The notes under the pieces: model-generated
What the model was told of the DNA's origin: nothing
The model's input: the letters and a program-made list of their open reading frames with translations, nothing else
Databases searched by the model: none
In this document: positions 14,362-21,297 of the stretch, in pieces
Numbering within the stretch: the first letter of the stretch is position 1
Layout of the letters: each line of letters begins with the position of its first letter
Made by a program: the position numbers and the translations under genes
Assembly: GCA_949106495.1 (NCBI GenBank)
Contig: CARYZD010000001.1
Coordinates: 186,001 to 250,000 of the forward strand
Length of the DNA: 64,000 nt
Source: an uncultured Clostridia bacterium
GTDB lineage: Bacteria; Bacillota; Clostridia; TANB77; CAG-465
Direction: 5' to 3'

Positions 14362-15555
14362 TTATTTTACAATAGCTGATATTTTTCCATCTGTAACTGT
14401 TATTTTTATCTCATCATTAGGTTTTACATCACTAACTTTATGTATTACTTTTCCTTCTGAACTTTCTGTAACACTATATCCTCTAGTAATAGTTTTTAGT
14501 GGACTTAATGTATCAATTTGAGTGATACTCTTTATACATCTAGTTCTATATTTTTCCACTTTGTATCTTAACATAGACTCAGATTTATTCATTAAATTAT
14601 CTATTATTAATCTATATTTATTTATTTTATCTAAAGGAACTTTTTCAAGTTTTGCAGCTTTTAATCTTTCAACATATTGTCTTTTTCTTTCAATATAATT
14701 TTTAATAGCCATCATTGTTCTATTTTTATCTTTAGATATTCTATTTATTATTTCACTATACTCTGGATACACAAGCTCAGCTGCTGCAGATGGTGTTGGT
14801 GCTCTTAAGTCTGAGACAAAATCACAAATTGTAAAATCTGTTTCATGACCAACAGCAGAAACTACAGGTATATTTGAAGCATATATTTGTCTTGCAAGAT
14901 TTTCATCATTAAATCCAAATAAATCTTCAAATGAACCTCCTCCTCTTGCAATAATAATAACATCCACATTATTTAATTCATTAAATGTTTTTAATCCTTC
15001 AATTACAGTAGTTGCAACATTTACACCTTGAACTGCAGCAGGATATACTAATATATTTACATTTGGATATCTTCTTGTAGATACATTAATTATATCTCTA
15101 ATTACAGCGCCAGTTCTTGATGTTATAACACCTACTCTTTTAGGTAAAAATGGAATATTTTTTTTATGTAATTCATCAAATAATCCTTCTTTATTTAACT
15201 TTTCTTTTAATTGTTCATAAGCTAAATATAAGTCTCCAAGTCCTTCTGGACTCATAGACTTACAATATATTTGATATACTCCATCTCTTTCAAATGCACT
15301 CACTTGACCATTAATAACAACTTTCATTCCATCAGCTGGTTTAAATTTTACAAATTGTGCATAACCTTTAAACATAACACATTTTATTGTAGAATTTTCA
15401 TCTTTTAATGTAAAATAATAGTGACCTGTATAATGTGCTTTAAAATTTGTAATTTCTCCTCTTATACTAATACTATTTAAAAGTTCATCACAATCAAAAA
15501 GCATTTTTACATATTTATTTACTTCAGATACACTAAATATTTTCTTCTGTTCCAT
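14362..15555 (-). CDS. xseA: Exodeoxyribonuclease VII large subunit
   Basis: A 397-residue subunit of usual length. The N-terminal OB fold (about 1-100) binds single-stranded DNA, the catalytic domain has the conserved IARGGGSFEDLFGFN (about 202-216) and SAVGHETDFTICDFVSDLRAPT, and the C-terminal coiled coil holds XseB. The start overlaps the nusB end by 23 bases with its own AAGGAAG. Repair and recombination of single-stranded DNA in the cytoplasm. Confidence 0.97.
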   Translation of the reverse strand: MEQKKIFSVSEVNKYVKMLFDCDELLNSISIRGEITNFKAHYTGHYYFTLKDENSTIKCVMFKGYAQFVKFKPADGMKVVINGQVSAFERDGVYQIYCKSMSPEGLGDLYLAYEQLKEKLNKEGLFDELHKKNIPFLPKRVGVITSRTGAVIRDIINVSTRRYPNVNILVYPAAVQGVNVATTVIEGLKTFNELNNVDVIIIARGGGSFEDLFGFNDENLARQIYASNIPVVSAVGHETDFTICDFVSDLRAPTPSAAAELVYPEYSEIINRISKDKNRTMMAIKNYIERKRQYVERLKAAKLEKVPLDKINKYRLIIDNLMNKSESMLRYKVEKYRTRCIKSITQIDTLSPLKTITRGYSVTESSEGKVIHKVSDVKPNDEIKITVTDGKISAIVK

Positions 15556-15964
15556 TATTTTCTTCCTTACTTTCTATAACTTTTGCAATAACTCCATTAA
15601 CAAATGATTTTGAATCGTTATTTCCATAAGTTTTAGCAAGTTCCACAGCTTCATTTGCACTTACTTTTTCAGGAATATCCTCTATATATTTTATCTCATA
15701 AATAGCAAGTCTTAATATTGCTAAATCTATTTTAGCAATTCTATCAAAAGACCAACTTTTTAGTTTAGATAAAATTATATTATCTATTTCTGCTAGGTTT
15801 TCTTTAATTCCTTTTAAAACACTTTCTATATATTCTTTTTCATCTGCATTATTGTTGTTTTCTTCATAACAATTTTTAAGAATCTTTTCTATGTTTTCAT
15901 CTCTACCAAACTCTAGTTCATAAACACATTTAAATGCATTGTCTCTTGCTTTCTTTCTACTCAT
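15533..15964 (-). CDS. nusB: Transcription antitermination factor NusB
   Basis: An all-helical protein of 143 residues with the NusB pattern MSRKKARDNAFKCVYELEFG at the start and the conserved end (IAKIDLAILRLAIYEIKYI, then NEAVELAKTYGNNDSKSFVNGVI). It binds BoxA RNA with NusE and supports rRNA antitermination. I start at the ATG at 15964 behind GGGAG and not at 15982. It lies between the Asp23 group and xseA, the common Firmicutes order. Confidence 0.96.
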   Translation of the reverse strand: MSRKKARDNAFKCVYELEFGRDENIEKILKNCYEENNNNADEKEYIESVLKGIKENLAEIDNIILSKLKSWSFDRIAKIDLAILRLAIYEIKYIEDIPEKVSANEAVELAKTYGNNDSKSFVNGVIAKVIESKEENNGTEENI

Positions 15965-15990
15965 TTTAAACTCCCATCTCAAATTTGTAA

Positions 15991-16245
15991 CTATTTATTA
16001 TTTTTATCATTATCACTATAGTAATATACTTCTTGTTTAAATCCTTTTCCTTTAAAAAATTCTTTAATTCTATCTTCATTGTCTTGTATCTTTTTTCCTA
16101 AGAAGACTGCACCTGCTATTAAAGCAAGTAATATTACAGCTCTTGTTAAAAAGTCTACTATTCCTAATGCATATAGAACTACAACTATAGTTACGCAAAT
16201 AATAACATATTTATTTTTTGTAACATAATCAAAAAAATCTTTCAT
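15991..16245 (-). CDS. DUF2273 small integral membrane protein
   Basis: An 84-residue protein with two adjacent hydrophobic segments (about 11-27 and 31-50) followed by a charged tail. Proteins of the DUF2273 type regularly sit between amaP/asp23 and nusB in Firmicutes and belong to the same envelope-stress module. The start at 16245 follows AAGGAT; the 16254 GTG overlaps it. Confidence 0.8.
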   Translation of the reverse strand: MKDFFDYVTKNKYVIICVTIVVVLYALGIVDFLTRAVILLALIAGAVFLGKKIQDNEDRIKEFFKGKGFKQEVYYYSDNDKNNK

Positions 16246-16271
16246 TAAAATCACATCCTTAATTTTTTAAT

Positions 16272-16808
16272 TTACTTTTTTTGTTGCTCAATATATACGC
16301 CTTTGATTTTTATATTTGCCTCTTTAATTTCTATTGTAGTTTGTCTTTTTACTACTGATTTAATATTTTCTTGTAATTTACTAGATAATGTTGGAACAAC
16401 TGTATCTGGTAAAATTAAAGAATATATGTTAGCTTTTACACCATCTTCAGAAATAGTAACATCAACTTTAGGATTTACAAGTTCTGGATAATTTCTTGCT
16501 ATAGACATAATCATAGATTCAAAAGTATCTCTATTTAAAAATACTGTACCAGATTCATTTTTAATAGCTAGTCCACTTCTAGATTCATCTGATGAATCCG
16601 AAGAAGAGAATAATCCAACAAGACCAAGTAACGATATTATTGCACCTATTAAAAGTACCCATAATTTATTTGCTACTAAGAAACTTACAGCAACTGCATA
16701 TAGTTCACTTACTTGAATCATACTTGTAGATACTAGTATTAAAAATACAGATAGTATTATCATAATAATTGAAAATAAACATAAAATAAATTTTTCAAAC
16801 CCTCTCAT
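16272..16808 (-). CDS. amaP: Alkaline shock response membrane anchor protein AmaP
   Basis: A 178-residue protein with two N-terminal membrane segments (about 6-28 and 40-67) and a soluble C-terminal domain that resembles Asp23 itself (KVDVTISEDGVKANIYSLIL near 114-133). In Staphylococcus AmaP tethers Asp23 to the membrane. It follows the asp23 gene here across a strong intercistronic hairpin. The ribosome binding site is AGGAGG. Confidence 0.88.
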   Translation of the reverse strand: MRGFEKFILCLFSIIMIILSVFLILVSTSMIQVSELYAVAVSFLVANKLWVLLIGAIISLLGLVGLFSSSDSSDESRSGLAIKNESGTVFLNRDTFESMIMSIARNYPELVNPKVDVTISEDGVKANIYSLILPDTVVPTLSSKLQENIKSVVKRQTTIEIKEANIKIKGVYIEQQKK

Positions 16809-16839
16809 ATTATTTTATCCTCCTAATTTAATATAGCAC

Positions 16840-16874
16840 GTAGCCCAAACCATAATTTAATAAGTTCGGGCTAC
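16840..16874 (-). other. Intercistronic hairpin between asp23 and amaP
   Basis: GTAGCCC.AAC pairs with GTT.GGGCTAC; in minus-strand RNA all 11 positions pair, one as G-U. There is no T-run, so it is more likely to protect or process the asp23 mRNA, or to attenuate amaP expression, than to end transcription. Confidence 0.55.
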
Positions 16875-16889
16875 AAATATTAGTATTTT

Positions 16890-17333
16890 TTATTCTTCAA
16901 CTTGTTCAACTGTTACTTCAGCTTTCTTTTCTTCTTTTTCAAAAATAATTCCTTGAACGTTAATATTAACTGCAGCAACTTCTAAACCAGTCATATTTTC
17001 TACTGCATTTTTAACAGCTGTTTGAGCAGCCCATGCAACGTCTGGTATTCTTACACCATATTTAACATTTACAAATATGTCTACTGTTACTTTTTTACCA
17101 ACTAATTCTATTTTTACACCTTTAGAATATTTTTTACTGCTTCCTAGAATTTGATTTATTCCATCAACAAATCCAAGTTGCATTCCTGCAATACCTTCAA
17201 CTTCAGAAGCTGCAAGTCCTGCAATAATTCCAATAACTTCTTCTGATATGTTTAAATTTGTAGCAATCTCTACTTTTTCTTCTAAAGCAGTTTCTTCTAC
17301 TACTTCTTCAACTTTTTCTTCTTTTTTACTCAT
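16890..17333 (-). CDS. asp23: Asp23/Gls24 family envelope stress protein
   Basis: A 147-residue protein with the Asp23 core (EVIGIIAGLAASEVEGIAGM at about 34-53, and VNVKYGVRIPDVAWAAQTAV). Both termini are acidic and low-complexity. These abundant cytoplasmic proteins coat the membrane through AmaP and respond to envelope stress. ATG 17333 is chosen because AGGAGG lies 9 bases ahead of it. A promoter at 17376-17404 starts the operon here. Confidence 0.93.
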   Translation of the reverse strand: MSKKEEKVEEVVEETALEEKVEIATNLNISEEVIGIIAGLAASEVEGIAGMQLGFVDGINQILGSSKKYSKGVKIELVGKKVTVDIFVNVKYGVRIPDVAWAAQTAVKNAVENMTGLEVAAVNINVQGIIFEKEEKKAEVTVEQVEE

Positions 17334-17375
17334 AATCAAAATCCTCCTTTGTAGAACACTCTACTAACTGTATAT

Positions 17376-17404
17376 ATTATATCTCATTTTATATTAAAAG
17401 TCAC
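17376..17404 (-). promoter_or_regulatory. Promoter of the asp23 operon
   Basis: Minus-strand GTGACT (17399-17404) and TATAAT (17376-17381) with a 17-base spacer, just ahead of asp23. Confidence 0.6.
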
Positions 17405-17436
17405 GCTTTTAACAAAAAAATCAATAATTACACAAA

Positions 17437-17790
17437 TTAATCATGAATTATTTTAGCGCCAAGTTTTTTTCCACCAATCAAATGATAATGTAAGTGTTTA
17501 ACTTCTTGTCCGCCATCTTCTCCACAATTACAAATAACTCTATATCCAGTTTCATTTACTCCCATTATTTCTGATACTTTCTTAAAAGCTTCTTGAACTT
17601 TAGATACATATATAGAATTTTCTTCATTAACATGTTCTAAATCTTGAATATGAATTTTTGGTATTACTAAGACATGTACAGGTGCTACAGGATTTAAATC
17701 TTTAAAAGCACATACATACTCATCTTCATAAACCATTGTACTAGGTATTTCCTTATTTATTATTTTACAAAAAATACAATTTTCATCCAT
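17437..17790 (-). CDS. hinT: HIT family nucleoside phosphoramidase (HinT-like)
   Basis: A 117-residue protein starting CIFCKIINKEIPSTMVYED with the histidine triad HLHYHL near the C-terminus (about 99-104). HinT proteins hydrolyse nucleoside 5'-phosphoramidates, including aminoacyl adenylates, which suits its position 12 bases behind the alanyl-tRNA synthetase gene. Confidence 0.95.
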   Translation of the reverse strand: MDENCIFCKIINKEIPSTMVYEDEYVCAFKDLNPVAPVHVLVIPKIHIQDLEHVNEENSIYVSKVQEAFKKVSEIMGVNETGYRVICNCGEDGGQEVKHLHYHLIGGKKLGAKIIHD

Positions 17791-17802
17791 ATTATTTTCC
17801 TC

Positions 17803-19569
17803 CTATTTAACAAATACAGCTTTTATTCTTCTAACTCCAGCAGATACTGCTTCTTCTTTTTTTATCTTAATATGAGATAATTTAGATGTATTTTCAACGT
17901 GAGGTCCTCCACAAAGTTCAGCAGATACTTCCCCTATTTTATATACTGTTACAACATCTGGATATTTTTCAATAAACATACATTCAGCTCCAGAATTAAT
18001 TGCATCTTCCTTACTCATTTCTTGTTTAGTAACTTCATATCCTGCATCAATCCATTCATTTACTAAACTTTCTACTTTTTGTTTTTCCTCATCAGTCAAT
18101 TTATGGTCACAAGAAAAATCAAAACGCATTCTTTCTTCTGTTATGTTACTTCCTTTTTGATGAACATCATTTCCTAAAACAACTTTTAAAGCAGCATTTA
18201 ATAAGTGAGTGGCTGTATGATACATTGTTTCAGTTTCTCCAGTTGAAGCAAGACCACCTTTAAATTTCTCTTTAGCACCTGCACGAGATAATTCTTGATG
18301 TGCTTTAAATTTTTCTTTAAATCCTTCTTCATCTACTTTAATATTCATTTCACTTGCAAGCTCTACAGTTAGTTCTATTGGAAAACCAAATGTATCATAT
18401 AATCTAAATGCATTATCTTTATCCATTTTACCATCTGTAATCTTTGATGCAATTTTTTCAAATTCTTTTAAACCTTTTTCAAGAGTTCTATTAAATTTTA
18501 CTTTTTCATTCTTTAATACATCACGAACTACTTGTGCATTTTCTCCAACTTCTACATAATATTTTTTATATTTTTCAATAATTAAATTTGCAATTTCTTC
18601 TTCCCAGTTACTATTTATATCTATATTTAATTTTTTAGCATATCTAATTGCACGTCTAATTAATCTTCTTAGTATATATCCTTGGTCTGTATTGCTTGGC
18701 TTAATTCCTGATGGGTCAGCACTAATAAATACTGCACTTCTAATATGGTCAGCTATTATTCTCATAGCTTTTTCATTTCCTTCATAATTAAGGCCAGTTA
18801 TAGATTCTATTTTTTCTATTACATCTTTCCATATTGATGATGTATAGTTATCGTTTACACCCTCGAGAACTGCTGTAATTCTTTCAAGCCCCATTCCAGT
18901 ATCTACGTTTTTCTTTGGTAACTCTGTAAATGTTCCATCTTCATTATGGTTATATTGCATAAATACATTATTCCAAATCTCAACCCATCTATCATCTTCT
19001 GGATCAAATTCTTCTGGAATTTCATCTTCACTTCTAAAATAGAATATTTCTGTATCTGGTCCACATGGTCCCGTAAGTTCCATATTAGGCCACCAGTTAT
19101 CATCTTCTCCTAAGAATTTGATTCTTTTATCACTTATTCCCATTTTTCTCCAAATATTTGCTGATTCATCATCTGCAGCTACTATATCATTTCCTCTAAA
19201 TACAGTAACAGCTAGTCTTTCAACAGGAATATTTAATATTTTAGTTAATAGTTCAAAACTCCATGCTATACTTTCTTCTTTAAAATAATCTCCTAAACTC
19301 CAGTTTCCAAGCATTTCAAAAAATGTATGATGAGTAACATCTCCTACTTCATCTAAGTCATTTGTTCTCATACATTTTTGATAATCACAAAGTCTAGTTC
19401 CATATGGATGAGGTTCTCCCATTAAATATGGTACTAAAGGTTGCATACCTGCTGTATTAAATAATACAGAGGGATCATTTTCTGGTACTACTGGTGCACT
19501 AGGTATTTGTTTATGTCCTTTAGACTCAAAAAATTTAATATATTTATCTCTAATTTCTACAGCTTCCAT
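17803..19569 (-). CDS. alaS: Alanyl-tRNA synthetase, short form without C-Ala domain
   Basis: A 588-residue protein with the class II catalytic domain (FNTAGMQPLVPYLMG, HHTFFEMLGNWSLGDYF, GMGLERI) and the editing domain with HTATH and CGGPH zinc/active-site motifs. It stops about 20 residues after CGGPH, where typical bacterial AlaRS continues some 280 residues with a coiled coil and C-Ala domain. The terminus is natural, since hinT follows normally. C-Ala normally helps tRNA binding and dimerisation. ATG 19569 is preferred over the TTG at 19584, which overlaps the binding site TTGGAG. Confidence 0.93.
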   Translation of the reverse strand: MEAVEIRDKYIKFFESKGHKQIPSAPVVPENDPSVLFNTAGMQPLVPYLMGEPHPYGTRLCDYQKCMRTNDLDEVGDVTHHTFFEMLGNWSLGDYFKEESIAWSFELLTKILNIPVERLAVTVFRGNDIVAADDESANIWRKMGISDKRIKFLGEDDNWWPNMELTGPCGPDTEIFYFRSEDEIPEEFDPEDDRWVEIWNNVFMQYNHNEDGTFTELPKKNVDTGMGLERITAVLEGVNDNYTSSIWKDVIEKIESITGLNYEGNEKAMRIIADHIRSAVFISADPSGIKPSNTDQGYILRRLIRRAIRYAKKLNIDINSNWEEEIANLIIEKYKKYYVEVGENAQVVRDVLKNEKVKFNRTLEKGLKEFEKIASKITDGKMDKDNAFRLYDTFGFPIELTVELASEMNIKVDEEGFKEKFKAHQELSRAGAKEKFKGGLASTGETETMYHTATHLLNAALKVVLGNDVHQKGSNITEERMRFDFSCDHKLTDEEKQKVESLVNEWIDAGYEVTKQEMSKEDAINSGAECMFIEKYPDVVTVYKIGEVSAELCGGPHVENTSKLSHIKIKKEEAVSAGVRRIKAVFVK

Positions 19570-19601
19570 TATACATTTCTCCAATCTTATTTTTAAATTT
19601 T

Positions 19602-19620
19602 AAAAAGCACTTAAAAGTGC
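19602..19620 (-). terminator. Terminator-like hairpin in the alaS leader
   Basis: GCACTT..AAGTGC followed by TTTTT lies only about 20 bases behind the predicted transcription start of alaS and ahead of its start codon. This is the form of an attenuator. No T-box lies upstream; the leader is too short for one. Confidence 0.55.
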
Positions 19621-19637
19621 CTACAATTAGCCATTTC

Positions 19638-19666
19638 ATTATATCAAAAAAATAAATGATAGTCAA
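19638..19666 (-). promoter_or_regulatory. Promoter of alaS
   Basis: TTGACT (19661-19666) and TATAAT (19638-19643) with a 17-base spacer on the minus strand. It is back to back with a probable ttcA promoter (TTGCTA 19686-19691, TAAACT 19709-19714). Confidence 0.75.
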
Positions 19667-19740
19667 TAAAATACGGGCATTTATATTGCTATTTTTACCA
19701 AATTATGTTAAACTAATTATTGTTTTAAACGGAGGTAAAA

Positions 19741-20463
19741 ATGTTACAGTCAATAACTGGTCATATAAGACGTGCAATAGAAGATTATAATATGATAGAT
19801 GATGGAGATAAAGTAGCTGTAGCCTTATCTGGCGGAAAAGATAGTATTACTCTTCTTTATGCTCTACATACATTAAGAAGATTTTATCCTAAACATTTTG
19901 ATATAATAGCAATTACTATTGACCCTGATAGTGATACATTCAAAACAGATAAACTAGAAGAAATGTGTAAAAAACTAGATATAGAATATATTATTTATCA
20001 TTCAGATTTATCTAATATATTATTTAATGTTCGTGAAGAGAAAAATCCATGTTCATTATGTGCAAATTTAAGACGTGGAATGCTAAATACAATTGCCATA
20101 GAACACGGTTGCAATAAATTAGCACTTGGACACCATTTAGATGATGTAATTGAAACACTACTTATGAATATGTGTTTAAATGGTAATATTCATACATTCT
20201 CACCTGTTACTAAATTTAGTGGAAAAGATATAACAATTATTAGACCAATGATTTATATTTACGAAAAAGAAACTAGAGCTTTAGCAAGAAAAATGAATTT
20301 TCCAGTAGTTGGAAAATGTTGTCCGAAAGATGGATTTACTATGAGAGAATATATGAAAAATATTGTAATACAAATGAGAAAAGATATTCCAAAAGTTAGA
20401 GAAAATTTAATTGGTTCAATAATTCGTTCTAATATTCCTGGTTGGAAAAAAGAAGATAAATAA
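19741..20463 (+). CDS. ttcA: TtcA-type tRNA 2-thiocytidine biosynthesis protein
   Basis: A 240-residue ATP-PPase with the P-loop SGGKDS (about 30-35), the cysteine pair CSLC (about 106-109) and the conserved LALGHHLDDVIETLLMN. TtcA proteins use an iron-sulfur cluster to thiolate C32 in some tRNAs; in Firmicutes related members may act on other substrates, so the exact target is not certain. A further CC in GKCCPKDG fits the cluster-binding site. Transcribed divergently from alaS, with GGAGG before the ATG. Confidence 0.85.
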   Translation: MLQSITGHIRRAIEDYNMIDDGDKVAVALSGGKDSITLLYALHTLRRFYPKHFDIIAITIDPDSDTFKTDKLEEMCKKLDIEYIIYHSDLSNILFNVREEKNPCSLCANLRRGMLNTIAIEHGCNKLALGHHLDDVIETLLMNMCLNGNIHTFSPVTKFSGKDITIIRPMIYIYEKETRALARKMNFPVVGKCCPKDGFTMREYMKNIVIQMRKDIPKVRENLIGSIIRSNIPGWKKEDK

Positions 20464-20519
20464 TAAAATAAAACTTCAACAAAACAAAATATATTTTAGC
20501 TAAGTTTTTTTATTTACTA

Positions 20520-20558
20520 ATGTACTTATTTATTTTAGCAAACATAAGTAAATTTTAA
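20520..20558 (+). pseudogene. Decayed toxin gene of unit A (type I toxin-antitoxin)
   Basis: ATGTACTTATTTATTTTAGC followed by AAACATAAGTAA lines up with both ends of the unit B toxin gene (20934-21023), but about 50 bases in the middle are missing, the frame is changed (12 codons) and there is no ribosome binding site. The toxin of this copy is therefore probably dead, while its terminator and antisense RNA parts remain. Confidence 0.5.
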
Positions 20559-20585
20559 GAGATACAAGCTGGAACTTGTATCTCT
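20558..20585 (+). terminator. Unit A toxin-side terminator with loop CUGGAA
   Basis: An 11-bp perfect stem (AGAGATACAAG/CTTGTATCTCT) with loop CTGGAA and a T-rich tail. The loop and its flanks (20567-20576) are repeated exactly at 20635-20644 in the antitoxin terminator, so the two RNAs are complementary over 10 bases. It also lies behind ttcA and may terminate that gene. Confidence 0.8.
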
Positions 20586-20619
20586 ATTATTTTATGCTCA
20601 AAATATTAATTTAATAATC

Positions 20620-20708
20620 AAAAAAAGAGAAGATAGCTGGAACTACCTTCTCTTTAATGACATTACTCATAAATATTTAATAGTATTACAAATTGTAATT
20701 CTTATTAT
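20620..20708 (-). ncRNA. Unit A antisense (antitoxin) RNA
   Basis: A predicted minus-strand RNA of about 85 bases, from a start near 20708 to a terminator at 20626-20653 (11-bp stem with one G-U, loop UUCCAG, then TTTTTT). The loop is the exact complement of the unit A toxin-side loop CUGGAA. The promoter lies at 20715-20743. Confidence 0.65.
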
Positions 20709-20714
20709 ATTTAT

Positions 20715-20743
20715 ATTATAACATCGTAAAATATATTTGTAAA
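20715..20743 (-). promoter_or_regulatory. Promoter of the unit A antisense RNA
   Basis: TTTACA (20738-20743) and TATAAT (20715-20720) with 17 bases between on the minus strand. The same promoter with near-identical flanks recurs in unit B. Confidence 0.7.
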
Positions 20744-20848
20744 TACTATCATTACTACTTTTCATCGCAATATTTGATATTTTTATTTTAATAATAATAC
20801 TTATATTATCATCGACAAAACTTCTTATGTTTTATTAAATTATTTCCA

Positions 20849-20877
20849 TTTACTATTAAATTTTTAAGTGTTATACT
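20849..20877 (+). promoter_or_regulatory. Promoter of the unit B toxin mRNA
   Basis: TTTACT (20849-20854) and TATACT (20872-20877) with a 17-base spacer, about 57 bases ahead of the toxin start codon. The leader can form a stem near 20886-20907 (CTC.AATC with GATT.GAG) ahead of the binding site. Confidence 0.6.
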
Positions 20878-20933
20878 AAGCAAACTCCAATCTTTATAGA
20901 TTTGAGATATTAAAGAAAGGAGGCTTAATATAA

Positions 20934-21023
20934 ATGTACTCATTAATACACATTATGAATGCGATAGCTCATTTGATAAATACTTTTTGCAATTTATATA
21001 AAGTTATTAGCAAACATAAATAG
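20934..21023 (+). CDS. Type I toxin peptide, unit B (29 aa)
   Basis: A 29-residue peptide (MYSLIHIMNAIAHLINTFCN, then LYKVISKHK) with one hydrophobic helix over about 3-22 and a basic end, the usual shape of membrane-acting type I toxins such as Fst or TxpA, though the sequence itself is not one I know. It has AAAGGAGG ten bases before the ATG, its own promoter and a terminator at 21027-21054. Sixteen bases over the start codon (20933-20948) are repeated in the neighbouring antisense RNA gene, which would block translation. Toxicity is inferred, not shown. Confidence 0.65.
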   Translation: MYSLIHIMNAIAHLINTFCNLYKVISKHK

Positions 21024-21026
21024 TTT

Positions 21027-21054
21027 AAAAGCACAAGTTACCGCTTGTGCTTTT
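21027..21054 (+). terminator. Unit B toxin terminator with loop UUACCG
   Basis: AAAAGCACAAG pairs with CTTGTGCTTTT around the loop TTACCG. The 10 bases at 21036-21045 recur exactly at 21099-21108 in the antitoxin terminator, which makes the two RNAs complementary at their loops. Confidence 0.85.
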
Positions 21055-21082
21055 ATATTATATACATCTATATTGAAATATA

Positions 21083-21163
21083 TAAAAAGTGAGAAGATAG
21101 TTACCGCTACCTTCTCAATGTACTCATTAATAAATTAAGATTACAATTTATAATCTTTATTAT
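21083..21163 (-). ncRNA. Unit B antisense (antitoxin) RNA
   Basis: A predicted minus-strand RNA of about 80 bases. Near its middle it carries the complement of the toxin start region (21117-21132, 16 of 16 bases), and at its 3' end a terminator (21090-21117, loop CGGUAA, then TTTTT). CGGUAA is the exact complement of the toxin terminator loop UUACCG. Loop-loop contact followed by pairing at the start codon is how RNA II controls fst in the pAD1 par system. Confidence 0.7.
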
Positions 21164-21169
21164 ATTTAT

Positions 21170-21198
21170 ATTATAACATTGTAAAACATATTTGTAAA
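21170..21198 (-). promoter_or_regulatory. Promoter of the unit B antisense RNA
   Basis: TTTACA (21193-21198) and TATAAT (21170-21175) with 17 bases between on the minus strand, like unit A. Confidence 0.7.
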
Positions 21199-21259
21199 TA
21201 CTATTATTACTACTTTTCAGCGCAATTTCTGACAAAATTTATTTTTCTATAATATAAAA

Positions 21260-21290
21260 AATGAGAAGATATTTTTTATATCCCCTCATT
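21260..21290 (-). terminator. Terminator of the glucosaminidase/cohesin operon
   Basis: In minus-strand RNA a 13-bp stem (AATGAG.. with CTCATT, two G-U pairs), loop AAAAA and T-run, directly behind the gene ending at 21298. It shares GAGAAGATA with the antitoxin terminators, so it may derive from a third toxin-antitoxin copy. Confidence 0.75.
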
Positions 21291-21297
21291 AAATCAT

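Noticed and set aside
16840..16874. Terminator between asp23 and amaP
   Set aside because: The stem is strong but no T-run follows, and the downstream gene has its own binding site at normal distance, so it is listed as an intercistronic hairpin instead.
18903..19103. Frames lying inside alaS and other frames overlapping clear genes (for example 3448-3945, 10977-11186, 53763-54147)
   Set aside because: They are on the opposite strand or in another frame of well-supported genes, mostly lack binding sites and show low-complexity translated antisense.
19585..19640. T-box riboswitch for alaS
   Set aside because: The leader from the predicted start is about 60 bases, far too short, and the T-box core sequence is absent.
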